From Neobacillus fumarioli NBRC 102428 (GTDB taxonomy: Bacteria > Bacillota > Bacilli > Bacillales > Cytobacillaceae), in NCBI RefSeq assembly GCF_001591485.1, contig NZ_BCUZ01000022.1, forward strand, positions 1-33,822: a stretch of 33,822 bases of DNA, written 5' to 3'. Below, piece by piece: positions 1 through 9,608 of this stretch. The translations under genes were made by a program, and so were the position numbers. The notes beneath the pieces are model-generated. The model made no database searches and was not told where the DNA came from. It was given only the letters and a program-made list of their open reading frames with translations. Each line of letters starts with the position of its first letter. Position 1 is the stretch's first letter.

Positions 1-23
1 CATGGTTTTAAGGCTTTTTTGGT

Positions 24-96
24 TTATTTAAGCGGAAAACTTCCGCCTCTTTCTCAGTCTAACCGCTATTTTTTTAAAATAAGCGGAATTCTTCCG
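24..96. repeat. Two copies of a ~22-nt palindromic short repeat
   Basis: Two units, at about 24-45 and 74-96, share the pattern CGGAAG(A/T)(A/T)TTCCGCTTA followed by an AT-rich tail when read on the minus strand. Each contains an imperfect palindrome (CGGAA...TTCCG). They lie about 50 nt apart, between the T-box terminator and the window edge where glyQ should begin. They could be small dispersed intergenic repeats or weak mRNA hairpins. I see no protein-coding gene here. Confidence 0.6.
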
Positions 97-150
97 ATTT
101 AAGTGAGTACCCTGCTGAAAATCAACAATGAACAATAACAGAGCCATAAA

Positions 151-194
151 ATAAAAAACTCCCGCCCCTATGCATACGCATAGGGACGAGAGTT
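151..194 (-). terminator. T-box-controlled intrinsic terminator
   Basis: On the minus strand a long stem (AACTCTCGTCCCTATG pairing with CATAGGGGCGGGAGTT, spanning 157-194) is followed by a T-run at 156-151. The 5' arm lies immediately after the T-box sequence at 195-211, so the competing antiterminator can form when uncharged tRNA-Gly binds. Confidence 0.9.
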
Positions 195-352
195 ACCCGC
201 GGTTCCACCCTATTTGCTAAACAATTAGCCACCTTCATACACAATTGCTCAGGAACGCCTTCCATAGGTCCCGATACCCTAGCTTCCACCATCCTAGGTT
301 CGCTTTTATCAGAATGACTATGTACTCTTTTCCGTCAACGCAACTATTTAAT
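151..352 (-). promoter_or_regulatory. Glycine T-box riboswitch leader of glyQS
   Basis: Read on the minus strand this is a canonical T-box leader. The conserved T-box AGGGTGGAACCGCGGGT is at 195-211. Stem I is recognisable (CATAG near 320 pairing with CTATG near 265), with an AG-bulge/apical-loop segment between. A GGC glycine specifier follows in the loop GGAAGGCGTTCC, with the triplet at 257-259. It ends in a strong terminator. Uncharged tRNA-Gly should pair with GGC and the T-box, favouring antitermination and expression of glycyl-tRNA synthetase. The position just downstream of recO is where glyQS sits in Bacillus. glyQ itself lies outside the window. Confidence 0.93.
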
Positions 353-359
353 TAATGAA

Positions 360-388
360 AATATAACCAAAACAAAATCCATTGTCAA
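360..388 (-). promoter_or_regulatory. Sigma-A promoter of the glyQS leader
   Basis: A perfect -35 TTGACA (383-388) and a -10 TATATT (360-365) are separated by exactly 17 nt on the minus strand. They lie just upstream of the T-box leader and start 3 nt past the recO stop codon, so glyQS has its own start site although it follows recO closely. Confidence 0.9.
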
Positions 389-391
389 CTA

Positions 392-1147
392 TTAGTTTAA
401 AAGGTTACGAAACTGAGCCATTGATTGAAGAAATTTCTTTGATTTCAAGTGAAGTCCCGAGTATTCATCATAGTAGGCGGAAATTACTTTTTTTAGCTCA
501 GCTTTTGTTTCATCCTTAACTGAAATGCTGCCAAGCCGGGATAGGTCGAAATAATAAAACAGTCGTAACAACCTGAGTGCAGCTGGTGTTACTTTTAAAT
601 GGTATGGGTCTTGATCAAGGCAACGATAGCAAATAAAACCGCCTTCGCGGATTGAAAAAGAAAAATGCCCATCTGTACTGCCACAGACGGAACATTGGTC
701 TAAAATAGGATATAGTCCTAAAACGTTCAGCATCTTCATCTCATAAATATTCATCATGATATCCGGGTCATAACCTTCATTCATGTAGTGAAGAGTTTGC
801 AGTAGTAGCTCAAAATGAAACGGGTTCGGCTTCTTTTCTTCTGTGCATTTATCTGTTAATTCCACGATATAGCTCGCGTACGCAGTTAAGAAAATATCTT
901 CGCCAATCGAACGCATCGAAGAGATGATTTCTCCCTGCTGCAGGCTTCCCAAACCACTTCCCCGCTGAATTAGAAAATGCCCATGTGTAAACAGCTGTGT
1001 AATCGAGGAAAGGCGGCTGTTAGGCTTTTTAGCGCCCCTAGCCATGGCACCAACCTTTCCCCATTCTCTCGTATATAAAGTTACAATTTTGTTTGTTTCT
1101 CCATAATCTGTTGTTCTAATGACGATGCCTTCACATTTCTGAAACAT
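392..1147 (-). CDS. recO: DNA repair protein RecO
   Basis: RecO acts in the RecFOR recombinational-repair pathway, loading RecA onto SSB-coated single-stranded DNA and promoting annealing. The protein is about 251 residues, usual for Bacillus. It opens with the OB-fold region ([16 protein letters not shown], then LGSLQQGE) and has the helical domain with a four-cysteine zinc site, CSVC near residues 152-155 and CYRC near 173-176. I chose the ATG at 1147 over an in-frame ATG at 1159 because family members begin with a short M-x-x-KCEG leader and a GGATGGTG ribosome site precedes the inner ATG. It is the last gene of cdd-era-yqzL-recO and stops 3 nt before the glyQS promoter. Confidence 0.96.
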   Translation of the reverse strand: MFQKCEGIVIRTTDYGETNKIVTLYTREWGKVGAMARGAKKPNSRLSSITQLFTHGHFLIQRGSGLGSLQQGEIISSMRSIGEDIFLTAYASYIVELTDKCTEEKKPNPFHFELLLQTLHYMNEGYDPDIMMNIYEMKMLNVLGLYPILDQCSVCGSTDGHFSFSIREGGFICYRCLDQDPYHLKVTPAALRLLRLFYYFDLSRLGSISVKDETKAELKKVISAYYDEYSGLHLKSKKFLQSMAQFRNLLN

Positions 1148-1178
1148 GGCTGTCACCATCCTGTAAAGGCGCGTAAAG

Positions 1179-1322
1179 CTATGAAACAGGAAAATCGACT
1201 TGTGCTAGCTCTTCATTCAAATTATCGGGTCTTTCTTGGTTTTCTTTCTCAATCTCCTTAAAAAGAAGATATGTGTCAATATTACCTGTCTGGGTAAATA
1301 CCTTCCACGTAAAATCCAACAC
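1179..1322 (-). CDS. yqzL: YqzL family small protein
   Basis: A 47-codon gene between era and recO. The translation from GTG at 1322 begins [20 protein letters not shown] and ends in an acidic tail (LAQVDFPVS). From memory this matches B. subtilis YqzL, which has the same position and size. A TTG in the next codon could also start it; the ribosome site is AAAGGTGGGG about 5 nt upstream. There is no predicted membrane segment and the function is unknown. Its placement suggests co-transcription with era and recO, although 156 nt separate it from era. Confidence 0.9.
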   Translation of the reverse strand: MLDFTWKVFTQTGNIDTYLLFKEIEKENQERPDNLNEELAQVDFPVS

Positions 1323-1479
1323 GAAAACCCCACCTTTCAATATTTAGACTAGCGTTCATTCGGTTCAAAACTTACCATTATCATAGCCTGCCCGCGCAAA
1401 AATCATAAGACGTAAATTTTGCTAATGTTGTCCATGCATAATCTGATCATCGACGTAATATTTTTGGTAAAGTGAGTGC

Positions 1480-2836
<1,357 letters not shown>

Positions 2837-2939
2837 TTACAACAAAATGGATAGAAAATCATTATTTGTAATAAAAAAGATTCAAAAATTTGAATTTTCT
2901 TATAAATTTAATATTCCAGTAATAAAATGGATGTAAATT

Positions 2940-2968
2940 ATTTTACCTAATATAAAGAACGAATTCAA
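2940..2968 (-). promoter_or_regulatory. Probable sigma-A promoter for cdd-era-yqzL-recO
   Basis: On the minus strand TTGAAT (2963-2968) and TAAAAT (2940-2945) are separated by 17 nt, each one or two mismatches from consensus. The pair lies in the AT-rich 189-bp gap between dgkA and cdd. The predicted leader is about 135 nt long. It is the best match in the gap, but AT-rich sequence gives chance matches. Confidence 0.45.
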
Positions 2969-2983
2969 TAATAGAACAGAGCC

Positions 2984-3373
2984 TTATAGGCTTTCAAAAA
3001 ATTTGATTACATATGGTAAAAAGATGAACATACCTGCAATAACCGAAAGAACAGCATAAACTAATACAGCACCCGCCGCCAAATCTTTAGCCTGTTTTGC
3101 CAGCGGATGATCATCAAGTGTAACGAGATCAACTACCCGCTCGACAGCAGTATTTAAAAGTTCCAAGGCAATCATGCCCCCGATTAAAAGCAGGATAAGC
3201 ACCCATTCCGTTCTTGAGATCGAAAAGAAATAAGACAGAAACAAAACAAGACATGAACAAACAAGATGAAAACGTAAATTTCTTTCTGTCTTTATGGCCG
3301 ACAAAATACCAGCAATGGCAAAGGAAAAAGCTTTCCAAAAAGGGCCTCTATGGCGATTATCGTGTGAGACCAT
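2984..3373 (-). CDS. dgkA: Undecaprenol/diacylglycerol kinase, DgkA family
   Basis: A small membrane kinase that in Gram-positive bacteria phosphorylates undecaprenol to recycle the cell-wall lipid carrier. The 129-residue protein has the family signature [15 protein letters not shown] (E71, N74, E78) followed by [15 protein letters not shown] with D97. Three hydrophobic helices are visible at about residues 33-50, 57-72 and 102-122. Its start overlaps the end of ybeY by 17 nt, so it is translated as part of the pgpH-ybeY-dgkA group. Family assignment is firm; the substrate is inferred from Bacillus relatives. Confidence 0.95.
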   Translation of the reverse strand: MVSHDNRHRGPFWKAFSFAIAGILSAIKTERNLRFHLVCSCLVLFLSYFFSISRTEWVLILLLIGGMIALELLNTAVERVVDLVTLDDHPLAKQAKDLAAGAVLVYAVLSVIAGMFIFLPYVIKFFESL

Positions 3374-3827
3374 ATTCTATTAAAATGTCCTTTTGCAGGG
3401 TGAACATTTCTTTTTCTTCTTCTTCTGTCATATGGTCATACCCTAATAAATGCAAAAAACCATGAATAGCCAAAAAACCAAGTTCTCTCATAAAAGAATG
3501 ACCATACTCTTGAGCCTGTTCTTTTGCCTTAGGAACGGAAATGATAATATCCCCCAGCACCCGTGGCATATTGGCACCAACCAATTCGATTTCCCCTTCT
3601 CCCAGTTCCTCCATGGCAAAAGAAATGACATCAGTCGGCGCATCTTTAGCACGGTATTCGCGATTGATCTCTTGGATTTTCTGATTCGATACAAAGGTAA
3701 TGGAAACTTCGCTATGCTCCTCAATCTTTAGTTGATCCGCCGCAAAATTTATTAATCTTTCAACTTCAAGCATTTGCTCCGTAGTAAGTTCATTCGTTTC
3801 ATCGATACTATCAATCAGTAATGTCAT
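3357..3827 (-). CDS. ybeY: Endoribonuclease YbeY, rRNA maturation factor
   Basis: A metal-dependent endoribonuclease involved in 16S rRNA 3'-end maturation and ribosome quality control. The 156-residue protein carries the zinc motif H-x3-H-x5-H as [11 protein letters not shown] (H122, H126, H132). It also has the conserved arginine of EINREYR near residue 59 and the DVISFAMEE strand. Its ATG overlaps the pgpH stop by 4 nt and its end overlaps dgkA by 17 nt, so coupling is expected on both sides. The nearby era also acts on the 16S 3' end. Confidence 0.97.
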   Translation of the reverse strand: MTLLIDSIDETNELTTEQMLEVERLINFAADQLKIEEHSEVSITFVSNQKIQEINREYRAKDAPTDVISFAMEELGEGEIELVGANMPRVLGDIIISVPKAKEQAQEYGHSFMRELGFLAIHGFLHLLGYDHMTEEEEKEMFTLQKDILIEYGLTR

Positions 3828-5992
3828 ACTTGTTTCACCTTCTTGGTAATTTCGGGATATTCAATTCTTGAATGGAAAATTCCTTTTAATGTTTCACCCA
3901 ACGTGTGGGTTACTGTTTCAAGTTCCTTTATCGTAATGTCACATTCATTCAACTGCCCATCCTGAAGACGTTCATCGACAATTTTCCTTATTAGCAGTTC
4001 GATTCCTTCAGGTGTTGGCTTCGGCATGGAACGAACAGCGGCTTCGACACTATCGGCAATGCCAATTACTGCCGATTCCTTTGTTTGAGCTTTCGGTCCC
4101 GGATAGCGATAATCTTCTTCGTTTGTTTCCGGATCCAGCTGAAGCGCTTTATGATAAAAAAATTTCAACAACGTGGTTCCGTGATGCTGTTCGGCTATAT
4201 CGATAATTTCCTTTGGCATATGATATTTTTTTAAAATACTGACACCATCCGTTACATGAGCAATGATAATGCTCGCACTTTTATCAGGCGGCAATCTATC
4301 ATGGGGATTATCCTGGTGCATTTGATTTTCAATAAAAAAGTTTGGTCGTTTTGTTTTCCCAATATCATGATAATAACTGCCGACTCTTGCCAAAAGACCA
4401 TTTGCTCCAATCGCTTCACAGGCAGCTTCAGCCAAATTGGCCACCATCACGCTATGATGATAAGTCCCCGGGGCTTCCATCAAAATTTTCCTTAGTAGCG
4501 GATGATTTGGGTTTGATAGTTCAATCAGACGCATCGTTGACAGGATCCCAAAGCTCGCCTCAAAGAAAGGCAATAGACCGATGGCTAAAACAGCCGATCC
4601 GATGCCGGATACGAGAGCTGTTATGAAATAGTACCCATATTCAACAGCGGAAAATTGACTATTTGGAAGAAACATAACTGCAATCAAAGCAAGAAGATTG
4701 ATCAACGTCACAAAAAGACCTGCCTGCAATATTTTCAAACGGCGATTTTGTTTGCTTAAAAACAGGATGCCCGCTAAAGAACTGAATAGTATATAGATTC
4801 CTTCTGAGAAATTTAATGTACCCGTAACACCTTCATTAAACAGGATGCTGCCGCAAATCGCAAGAATAATGGAAGTGAGGATAGCAAGCCTTTCATCAAT
4901 CATGATCTTAATTAGAATACCAGCCATAGCTGCAGGGAACAAATAACCAATTCCGGAAAAATTAAAGATTTGCAGCAAGCTGATGATTTTCATCAGTAAA
5001 ATGGAAAAGATAAAAATCATTCCGTACAATAATAAATAAGTTTGACGCTTTTCCGGAATTGCTTTCATTTGATAGAAATAATAATAAATCGCCGAAACGA
5101 TAATCAAAATTAAAACGACTAATCCGATAAAAGGTTTATATGATTTCTCAGTATTAAGGAGACCTACAAGCTTTAACTGTTGATAAATCTCCCGGTTAAT
5201 GAGCTCCCCTTCTTCGACAATGACCTGCCCCTGAAGAATTTTGACCGGTTCTACCGCTTCTGCAGCCTGTCGCCTTAGTTCTTCAGTTGCCTGTGGGTCA
5301 TAAAACTCATTCTGGATAATCGCATATCTGCCTAGCTCAATTGCAGCTTGTTTTAAAGGATCATTTAAAGTAGAATATTTCAACTCCTCTTCCACTCTTT
5401 TTTTCGCATTTTCTACATCATCTGCAGATATTTTCTGGCTCATAACATGGTTAATAGCTGTAACCGTTAAATCCTTGGCAATGGATAACTCGCTATTTGA
5501 TGCTTGTACTAATGCCGTAAACACCTGGTCAGAAAGGTCTTTTGTTACAGTTGTCGTTAATTTCCCTTTTAATTTTGAAATTCTTTCAGCAACACTCGGT
5601 ACAGCAGTTGCAACCTTTTCTTGAGAGCTGGCAGTATCTTTTTTCAAATCTTTATTCACGTCATCATTTACCTCTGCAGCAGCTTGAAAAATGGAAGTAA
5701 TCAAATCCACACGGTTTTGCGTATATTCTTTTTTTAAAGTATAGACATCTTGAACTTGATCCCGTGCTTCTTTTCGCTTTTCTTCTGTGCTTTGTTTATC
5801 TTCTACTGTTCCAGGGGAACGGATCGTTTGGTGGGCGATCGAAAATAGTTTTATATTTAATTTTTCCGGTTTTACTTTACTAAACATTGCCCCAAATAAT
5901 ATAATTCCGATGATGAGGAAAAATATCACACGAAAAATGGTCATATCAAGTAAGTTGCGAATCTTTATGAAATACTGCTGTAGTTTATCCAA
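3824..5992 (-). CDS. pgpH: Cyclic-di-AMP phosphodiesterase PgpH (7TMR-HD family)
   Basis: A membrane-bound HD-domain phosphodiesterase that breaks down c-di-AMP, adjusting potassium and cell-wall homeostasis. The 722-residue protein has a first membrane helix at about residues 18-38, a large extracytoplasmic 7TMR-HDED domain (about 45-280), seven membrane helices (about 287-480), then the cytoplasmic HD domain with YHHSVMVAN (H512-H513), YYHDIGK (H542, D543) and AEQHHGT. Translation starts at TTG (5990-5992), 6 nt after GGAGGG. The gene is known as yqfF in B. subtilis. It leads ybeY and dgkA with a 4-nt overlap. A terminator separates it from phoH and I could not identify its promoter. Confidence 0.96.
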   Translation of the reverse strand: MDKLQQYFIKIRNLLDMTIFRVIFFLIIGIILFGAMFSKVKPEKLNIKLFSIAHQTIRSPGTVEDKQSTEEKRKEARDQVQDVYTLKKEYTQNRVDLITSIFQAAAEVNDDVNKDLKKDTASSQEKVATAVPSVAERISKLKGKLTTTVTKDLSDQVFTALVQASNSELSIAKDLTVTAINHVMSQKISADDVENAKKRVEEELKYSTLNDPLKQAAIELGRYAIIQNEFYDPQATEELRRQAAEAVEPVKILQGQVIVEEGELINREIYQQLKLVGLLNTEKSYKPFIGLVVLILIIVSAIYYYFYQMKAIPEKRQTYLLLYGMIFIFSILLMKIISLLQIFNFSGIGYLFPAAMAGILIKIMIDERLAILTSIILAICGSILFNEGVTGTLNFSEGIYILFSSLAGILFLSKQNRRLKILQAGLFVTLINLLALIAVMFLPNSQFSAVEYGYYFITALVSGIGSAVLAIGLLPFFEASFGILSTMRLIELSNPNHPLLRKILMEAPGTYHHSVMVANLAEAACEAIGANGLLARVGSYYHDIGKTKRPNFFIENQMHQDNPHDRLPPDKSASIIIAHVTDGVSILKKYHMPKEIIDIAEQHHGTTLLKFFYHKALQLDPETNEEDYRYPGPKAQTKESAVIGIADSVEAAVRSMPKPTPEGIELLIRKIVDERLQDGQLNECDITIKELETVTHTLGETLKGIFHSRIEYPEITKKVKQV

Positions 5993-6112
5993 CTAAATCC
6001 CTCCAGCCCAAGGCCAAAGAATCTCATTTGTAATGAATGTCTAAAATCTCATTATGTAAAATGATAACAGTTTTTCCGGGAAGTTTCACTATTAATCATC
6101 ATTTATCAAACT

Positions 6113-6144
6113 AAAAAAGGGATGAACCATATACAGGTATCCCT
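6113..6144 (-). terminator. Intrinsic terminator after phoH
   Basis: On the minus strand AGGGAT (6139-6144) and ATCCCT (6118-6123) form a short stem around a 15-nt loop, followed by a T-run at 6118-6113. It lies 11 nt beyond the phoH stop and separates yqfC-yqfD-phoH from pgpH. Confidence 0.7.
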
Positions 6145-6154
6145 CTCAACTGTT

Positions 6155-7126
6155 TTAATTGATTTTGATATCCGTTTTCTCGTAAGCTTCAATAATTCTA
6201 GCGACAAGAGGATGACGGACTACATCGCTTTGTTGCAAATAGACAAAGGAAATGCCGCTTACATTTTGTAAAATATTCTCCGCTTCTACAAGGCCAGATT
6301 TGGCACCTTTTGGCAAATCTATTTGGGTTTGGTCACCTGTTATAACCATTTTGGAGCCAAAGCCAAGTCTTGTCAGGAACATTTTCATTTGGGCATGTGT
6401 TGTGTTTTGTGCTTCGTCCAAGATCACAAAAGCGTCATCTAATGTTCGCCCGCGCATATAGGCAAGAGGCGCAATTTCAATTGTTCCACGCTCAATTAAC
6501 CGCTGTGTATGTTCTGCACCCAACACATCATGGAGCGCATCATACAAAGGCCGCAAATACGGGTCTACCTTCTCTTTTAAATCGCCGGGCAAAAATCCAA
6601 GACTTTCCCCTGCCTCAACCGCAGGTCTTGTCAAAATTATTTTATTTACCTGGCCATTTTTCAAGGCATTCACGGCCATGACAACCGCAAGATAGGTCTT
6701 ACCAGTACCTGCAGGCCCAATTCCAAAGACTAGGTCATCCTTCTTAATGGCCATGACATATTGTCTTTGTCCCAAGGTCTTAACCCGGATGGTTTTTCCT
6801 TTTACCGTTTTGCCAATTTCTTCATCGTATAAATGAACAAAATATTCAAGCGTGCCCTTTTTCGCCATTTGAACTGCATAAAGGACATCTCTCTGGCTGA
6901 TATGAATACCTTTTCGCACCACAAATAATAATCTGTCCAAAACTTGCGCGGCTAATGTGACATCCTCTTCGTCACCAGACAAACTAAACAGTTCTCCTCT
7001 TGTAATAATCGAGACATTTAACTCTTCTTCTAGAACTTTTAGATTTTGATCGGCATTTCCCAGCAGAGTCAGTGCCTCTGCTGGATTTTCAAGCTGTACA
7101 TTAATGGTTGTAAATTTTTCTGTCAT
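6155..7126 (-). CDS. phoH: PhoH family P-loop ATPase
   Basis: A cytoplasmic PhoH-like ATPase, probably linked to RNA metabolism; its exact role in Bacillus is unsettled. The 323-residue protein has an N-terminal nucleic-acid-binding-like region, Walker A GPAGTGKT (about 137-144), the TRPAVEAGESLGFLPGD segment, Walker B DDAFVILDEAQN (about 230-241) and the sensor VITGDQTQ (261-268). Its ATG overlaps the yqfD stop by 4 nt, placing it third in yqfC-yqfD-phoH. A terminator follows. Confidence 0.96.
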   Translation of the reverse strand: MTEKFTTINVQLENPAEALTLLGNADQNLKVLEEELNVSIITRGELFSLSGDEEDVTLAAQVLDRLLFVVRKGIHISQRDVLYAVQMAKKGTLEYFVHLYDEEIGKTVKGKTIRVKTLGQRQYVMAIKKDDLVFGIGPAGTGKTYLAVVMAVNALKNGQVNKIILTRPAVEAGESLGFLPGDLKEKVDPYLRPLYDALHDVLGAEHTQRLIERGTIEIAPLAYMRGRTLDDAFVILDEAQNTTHAQMKMFLTRLGFGSKMVITGDQTQIDLPKGAKSGLVEAENILQNVSGISFVYLQQSDVVRHPLVARIIEAYEKTDIKIN

Positions 7127-8319
7127 TCATGAGTCTCCTTGGAAATCGGTTGTCCAACAGCAATATTTTCAATCACGCTAAAATGAATATCCAGTATCAC
7201 TTTACCATTTTTCACGGTCTTTTGTAAAATTTTTTCATCTTTAATTTTGGCATCTTCATCTAGATGCGTTTTTATTTCCTTCCGGGCCATTTCTAATGCT
7301 ATTTTTTCCGCCTCTTGAGGAGAATAGTCCCTTGTGAGCTCTTCTCGCTCCCGTAATGTTTTGGTGACAATTGAAATCGGGAGTTCCCACTTTAAAAAAT
7401 GAATTTTATGTGCAGTGCTCTCAGTTTCATATTTCCTAAATTTAGGTTTACCAAATCCCCAAATCTGGATTTCTAATTTTCCGATGGAAATCGCATATTT
7501 TTGCTGTTGCTTCCCATTATAGACTTTAAAATTGGTTTTAAACGGGAGTTCAACATGACTTTTATACCACGTTTCCCCCCATACCTCTCCTCTTGCAGCA
7601 ACCAGCTTTGGATTCTCCCCTTCTTGTCCGATTTCTCCGGATACAAGAAGCTGGCCTTTTTCTACATAATCATTTTTATCAATTACTTTCTGTCCTTCTT
7701 CAATATAATAACCGGTTATAATCGCCTTCTTTTTGGCAATCAAGTTTTGCGGTGAATATGTTTTCGGCTTATTTGGCTCATTTTTTTCCACTACCTGGAG
7801 ATGAAAGGTTGTCCCCTTTAATTCTACACCCACCCATGTGAGGTCCTTGATGCTGTCTGTCAGCCGTCTTTGAATTCCTTCGACATTTTCGGTCATAAAT
7901 TGTAGTTTACCAACTTTAACTCCCATCTTGTCCAATTCTTGGCGAATCTTATACTCTGTTGCCGGTTTTGCACCTTTAATATCAATCCCCCAAATCATAT
8001 TCGAGAGGATCAAAATGATTGCCATAAATATTCCTGCCCCTGCCAGAAAGCCGCTGTTTTTGAGTAATCTATTCAATACAAAAGGTCCGCCGCTCCTCCT
8101 AAGAAACGAAATCTTACATTCCGTTTTTCGGGCATAATATCGAATATTTTTCGCATCTACTAACCTCATTTTAAAAGTAATGGTCTCTGTCCCATGCCGT
8201 TTCACATTCCAAATATACAGTCCATTTCTTGACAGTACATTAAGGAACCGCTCAATCCCTTTTCCGGAAACTTTCACTGTAACATTGCCCAAAATAAATT
8301 CCATCCACTGGTTCTTCAT
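7123..8319 (-). CDS. yqfD: Sporulation protein YqfD
   Basis: YqfD family protein, required for normal sporulation in B. subtilis and expressed in the mother cell under sigma-E (from memory); its biochemical role is unknown. The 398-residue protein has a basic N-terminal domain, a single membrane helix near residues 92-110 (AGIFMAIILILSNMIWG), and a long probably extracytoplasmic part with VGVELKGTTFHLQVVEKNEP and a C-terminal domain ending IENIAVGQPISKE. Overlaps of 4 nt on each side (with yqfC and phoH) indicate one translationally coupled unit. Length and order are typical. Confidence 0.94.
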   Translation of the reverse strand: MKNQWMEFILGNVTVKVSGKGIERFLNVLSRNGLYIWNVKRHGTETITFKMRLVDAKNIRYYARKTECKISFLRRSGGPFVLNRLLKNSGFLAGAGIFMAIILILSNMIWGIDIKGAKPATEYKIRQELDKMGVKVGKLQFMTENVEGIQRRLTDSIKDLTWVGVELKGTTFHLQVVEKNEPNKPKTYSPQNLIAKKKAIITGYYIEEGQKVIDKNDYVEKGQLLVSGEIGQEGENPKLVAARGEVWGETWYKSHVELPFKTNFKVYNGKQQQKYAISIGKLEIQIWGFGKPKFRKYETESTAHKIHFLKWELPISIVTKTLREREELTRDYSPQEAEKIALEMARKEIKTHLDEDAKIKDEKILQKTVKNGKVILDIHFSVIENIAVGQPISKETHE

Positions 8320-8618
8320 GACGTTCCTCCTGTTTCATCATTTATATAAATGACCTGGTCAATTTTTCCTTCCAGCAAAATTTCTTCGGGCAAAATCGTT
8401 CTGAGCACAAAAGATTTTCCTTTTATTAACAACTGCCCCTGCTTTAATAACAGTCGGAGTTCTTTATCCGTAAAGACAAGCAAACCGCGGTGGTTTTCAA
8501 TATAAATATGAATTTGCCCAATCATGGTAATACGGGGTAAATCCATTATGACATCTTGAGGAAGATCCATTTTTTTAGCCATCCAGTTGCGGAGCCGCCC
8601 GGCCCAATTTTTCGCCAT
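8316..8618 (-). CDS. yqfC: Sporulation protein YqfC
   Basis: Small YqfC/YabP-type sporulation protein of about 100 residues, encoded beside yqfD and expected to be mother-cell expressed. Visible family features are PRITMIGQIHIYIENHRG, LLVFTDKELRLLL and the end VLRTILPEEILLEGKID. I chose the ATG at 8618 because relatives start MAK-. The alternative ATG at 8639 lacks a ribosome site and sits inside a hairpin. The GGGGG used as ribosome site lies in the 3' arm of a perfect hairpin that directly precedes the start codon, an unusual arrangement described in the findings. Confidence 0.92.
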   Translation of the reverse strand: MAKNWAGRLRNWMAKKMDLPQDVIMDLPRITMIGQIHIYIENHRGLLVFTDKELRLLLKQGQLLIKGKSFVLRTILPEEILLEGKIDQVIYINDETGGTS

Positions 8619-8668
8619 AAAAAAAGAACCCCCTTTCATCTCATATGTATGAAATGAAAGGGGGTTCT
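8619..8668 (-). terminator. Perfect 15-bp hairpin plus T-run abutting yqfC
   Basis: Arms at 8654-8668 and 8625-8639 are perfect inverted complements (AGAACCCCCTTTCAT and ATGAAAGGGGGTTCT) around a 14-nt loop. On the minus strand they are followed by six T, then the yqfC ATG. It has the form of an intrinsic terminator, yet its 3' arm contains the yqfC ribosome site. It may stop read-through from yqeY, sequester the ribosome site, or both. Confidence 0.75.
8644..8651 (-). promoter_or_regulatory. Possible sigma-E -10 element for yqfC
   Basis: CATACATA in the hairpin loop resembles the sigma-E -10 consensus CATACANT. A start about 7 nt downstream (near 8637) would fall at the 3' arm of the hairpin. 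I see no convincing sigma-E -35 at 13-15 nt spacing, so this is tentative. The idea rests on yqfC-yqfD being sigma-E genes in B. subtilis. Confidence 0.3.
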
Positions 8669-8684
8669 AGCACAGTTTTTTATA

Positions 8685-8843
8685 GGAAAAGCGCGAGCGC
8701 CTTGGTTAGCCCCGACGGGCAAATGTTCTTCTGCCCTAAAAGTCTGGTTTTTAGACTTTTAGGGCAACTGCTTTTTGACCCCGAGGGGCTAGGCCACTTG
8801 CGCTGGACAATTCTCGAAGTCAAAATTTATACTTCTTTACTTT
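8685..8843 (+). repeat. Dispersed ~157-bp hairpin repeat, copy 1
   Basis: About 157-159 bp that reappear in inverted orientation at 24165-24321 with roughly 90% identity by eye. It has nested inverted repeats: an outer GC-rich pair (TAGCCCC/GGGGCTA and flanking GCGC blocks) and a perfect inner stem TGCCCTAAAAGTCT/AGACTTTTAGGGCA at 8732-8745 and 8753-8766. It contains no credible gene. One end lies 6 bp from the yqeY terminator. Repeats with similar conserved ends and a variable central hairpin occur, from memory, in many Bacillaceae. Confidence 0.9.
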
Positions 8844-8846
8844 AAA

Positions 8847-8877
8847 CCAAAAACCGCAAGACTGTACTTGCGGTTTT
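8847..8877 (-). terminator. Intrinsic terminator of rpsU-yqeY
   Basis: Perfect 11-bp arms AAAACCGCAAG (8850-8860) and CTTGCGGTTTT (8867-8877) with a 6-nt loop, 12 nt beyond the yqeY stop on the minus strand. The T-rich 3' arm serves as the U-tract. Confidence 0.85.
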
Positions 8878-8889
8878 GTTGTCAGAATA

Positions 8890-9336
8890 CTATGAAAGGT
8901 GTTGTTGTACAAATTTATTTACAAGTGATCCGTCTGCTTTGCCTTTCACTTTTGGCATAATCGCAGCCATCACTTTTCCCATATCAGCTTTTGATGATGC
9001 ACCGACCTCTTGAATCGTTTGTTTTACAATATCTGTCAACTCTTCTTCAGAAAGTTGTTTCGGCATGTACAGTTCCACAATCGAGATTTCTGTACGCAAT
9101 TTTTCAACAAGTTCCGGCCTGTTTGCTTTTTCAAACTCATGGAGGGAGTCTTTGCGTTGCTTTAATTCGCGAGAAAGGACTGTTAACTCATCTGCTTCAG
9201 ATAGTTCCTTCACACCAAGCTTAATCGCTTCGTTTTGTAATGAAGCTTTGATCATCCGAATAACAGAGAGTTTGTCTTTTTCCTTATTTCTCATCGCTTG
9301 TTTCATGTCGTTATTTAAACGCTCAAGAAGACTCAT
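8890..9336 (-). CDS. yqeY: GatB/YqeY domain protein
   Basis: YqeY family protein, 148 residues, resembling the C-terminal tail domain of GatB (tRNA-dependent amidotransferase) and thought to interact with tRNA, though its role is unproven. Family sequence is clear: [20 protein letters not shown], then [13 protein letters not shown] and the glycine-containing end [20 protein letters not shown]. It lies 14 nt after rpsU and ends with its own terminator, so rpsU and yqeY form a two-gene unit from the rpsU promoter. In B. subtilis yqeZ, floA (yqfA) and yqfB follow yqeY; here none is found in that slot. Confidence 0.95.
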   Translation of the reverse strand: MSLLERLNNDMKQAMRNKEKDKLSVIRMIKASLQNEAIKLGVKELSEADELTVLSRELKQRKDSLHEFEKANRPELVEKLRTEISIVELYMPKQLSEEELTDIVKQTIQEVGASSKADMGKVMAAIMPKVKGKADGSLVNKFVQQHLS

Positions 9337-9350
9337 GTAAATACACCCTC

Positions 9351-9524
9351 TTAATACTTACGTTTTCTTGCAGCTTCAGACTTTTTCTTACGTCTTACAC
9401 TTGGTTTTTCGTAGAATTCGCGCTTTCTTGCCTCTTGCAAAGTACCAGTTTTTGATACAGAACGTTTGAAGCGACGAAGAGCATCTTCAAGCGATTCGTT
9501 TTTACGAACAACGGTTTTAGACAT
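9351..9524 (-). CDS. rpsU: 30S ribosomal protein S21
   Basis: S21 is a small basic protein of the 30S subunit near the anti-Shine-Dalgarno region, needed for efficient initiation. The 57-residue product reads [20 protein letters not shown] and ends in the basic stretch [16 protein letters not shown], typical of Bacillus S21. I chose the ATG at 9524, preceded by GGAGGGAGGG; the in-frame upstream extension is not conserved. A near-consensus promoter lies about 60 nt upstream. It is followed by yqeY after 14 nt. Confidence 0.98.
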   Translation of the reverse strand: MSKTVVRKNESLEDALRRFKRSVSKTGTLQEARKREFYEKPSVRRKKKSEAARKRKY

Positions 9525-9579
9525 TCTCTTTCCCTCCCTCCGAAACACAACACACTTACATCAATCCATGTACCTTGCA

Positions 9580-9608
9580 ATTATAATATAACCTTGAACC
9601 AAGGTCAA
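9580..9608 (-). promoter_or_regulatory. Sigma-A promoter of rpsU-yqeY
   Basis: TTGACC (9603-9608) and TATAAT (9580-9585) on the minus strand with exactly 17 nt between them, about 55 nt upstream of the rpsU start. This is one of the strongest promoter matches in the window and fits a ribosomal protein gene. Confidence 0.9.

Noticed and set aside
28-147. 39-codon minus-strand frame after the T-box terminator, considered as glyQ
   Set aside because: The translation is unlike GlyQ, it has no ribosome site because it starts right after the terminator T-run, and it runs through the short palindromic repeats.
8685-8843. Group II intron or transposase-bearing mobile element behind the repeat
   Set aside because: The repeat is only about 157 bp, lacks the GUGYG-type 5' end and any reverse transcriptase or transposase. 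Only its placement behind terminators recalls group IIC introns.
8645-8845. 66-codon plus-strand open frame
   Set aside because: It is the translation of repeat copy 1. A related peptide appears from copy 2 (24061-24306), so the similarity comes from the DNA repeat. There is no convincing ribosome site, and the frame runs through the hairpins.
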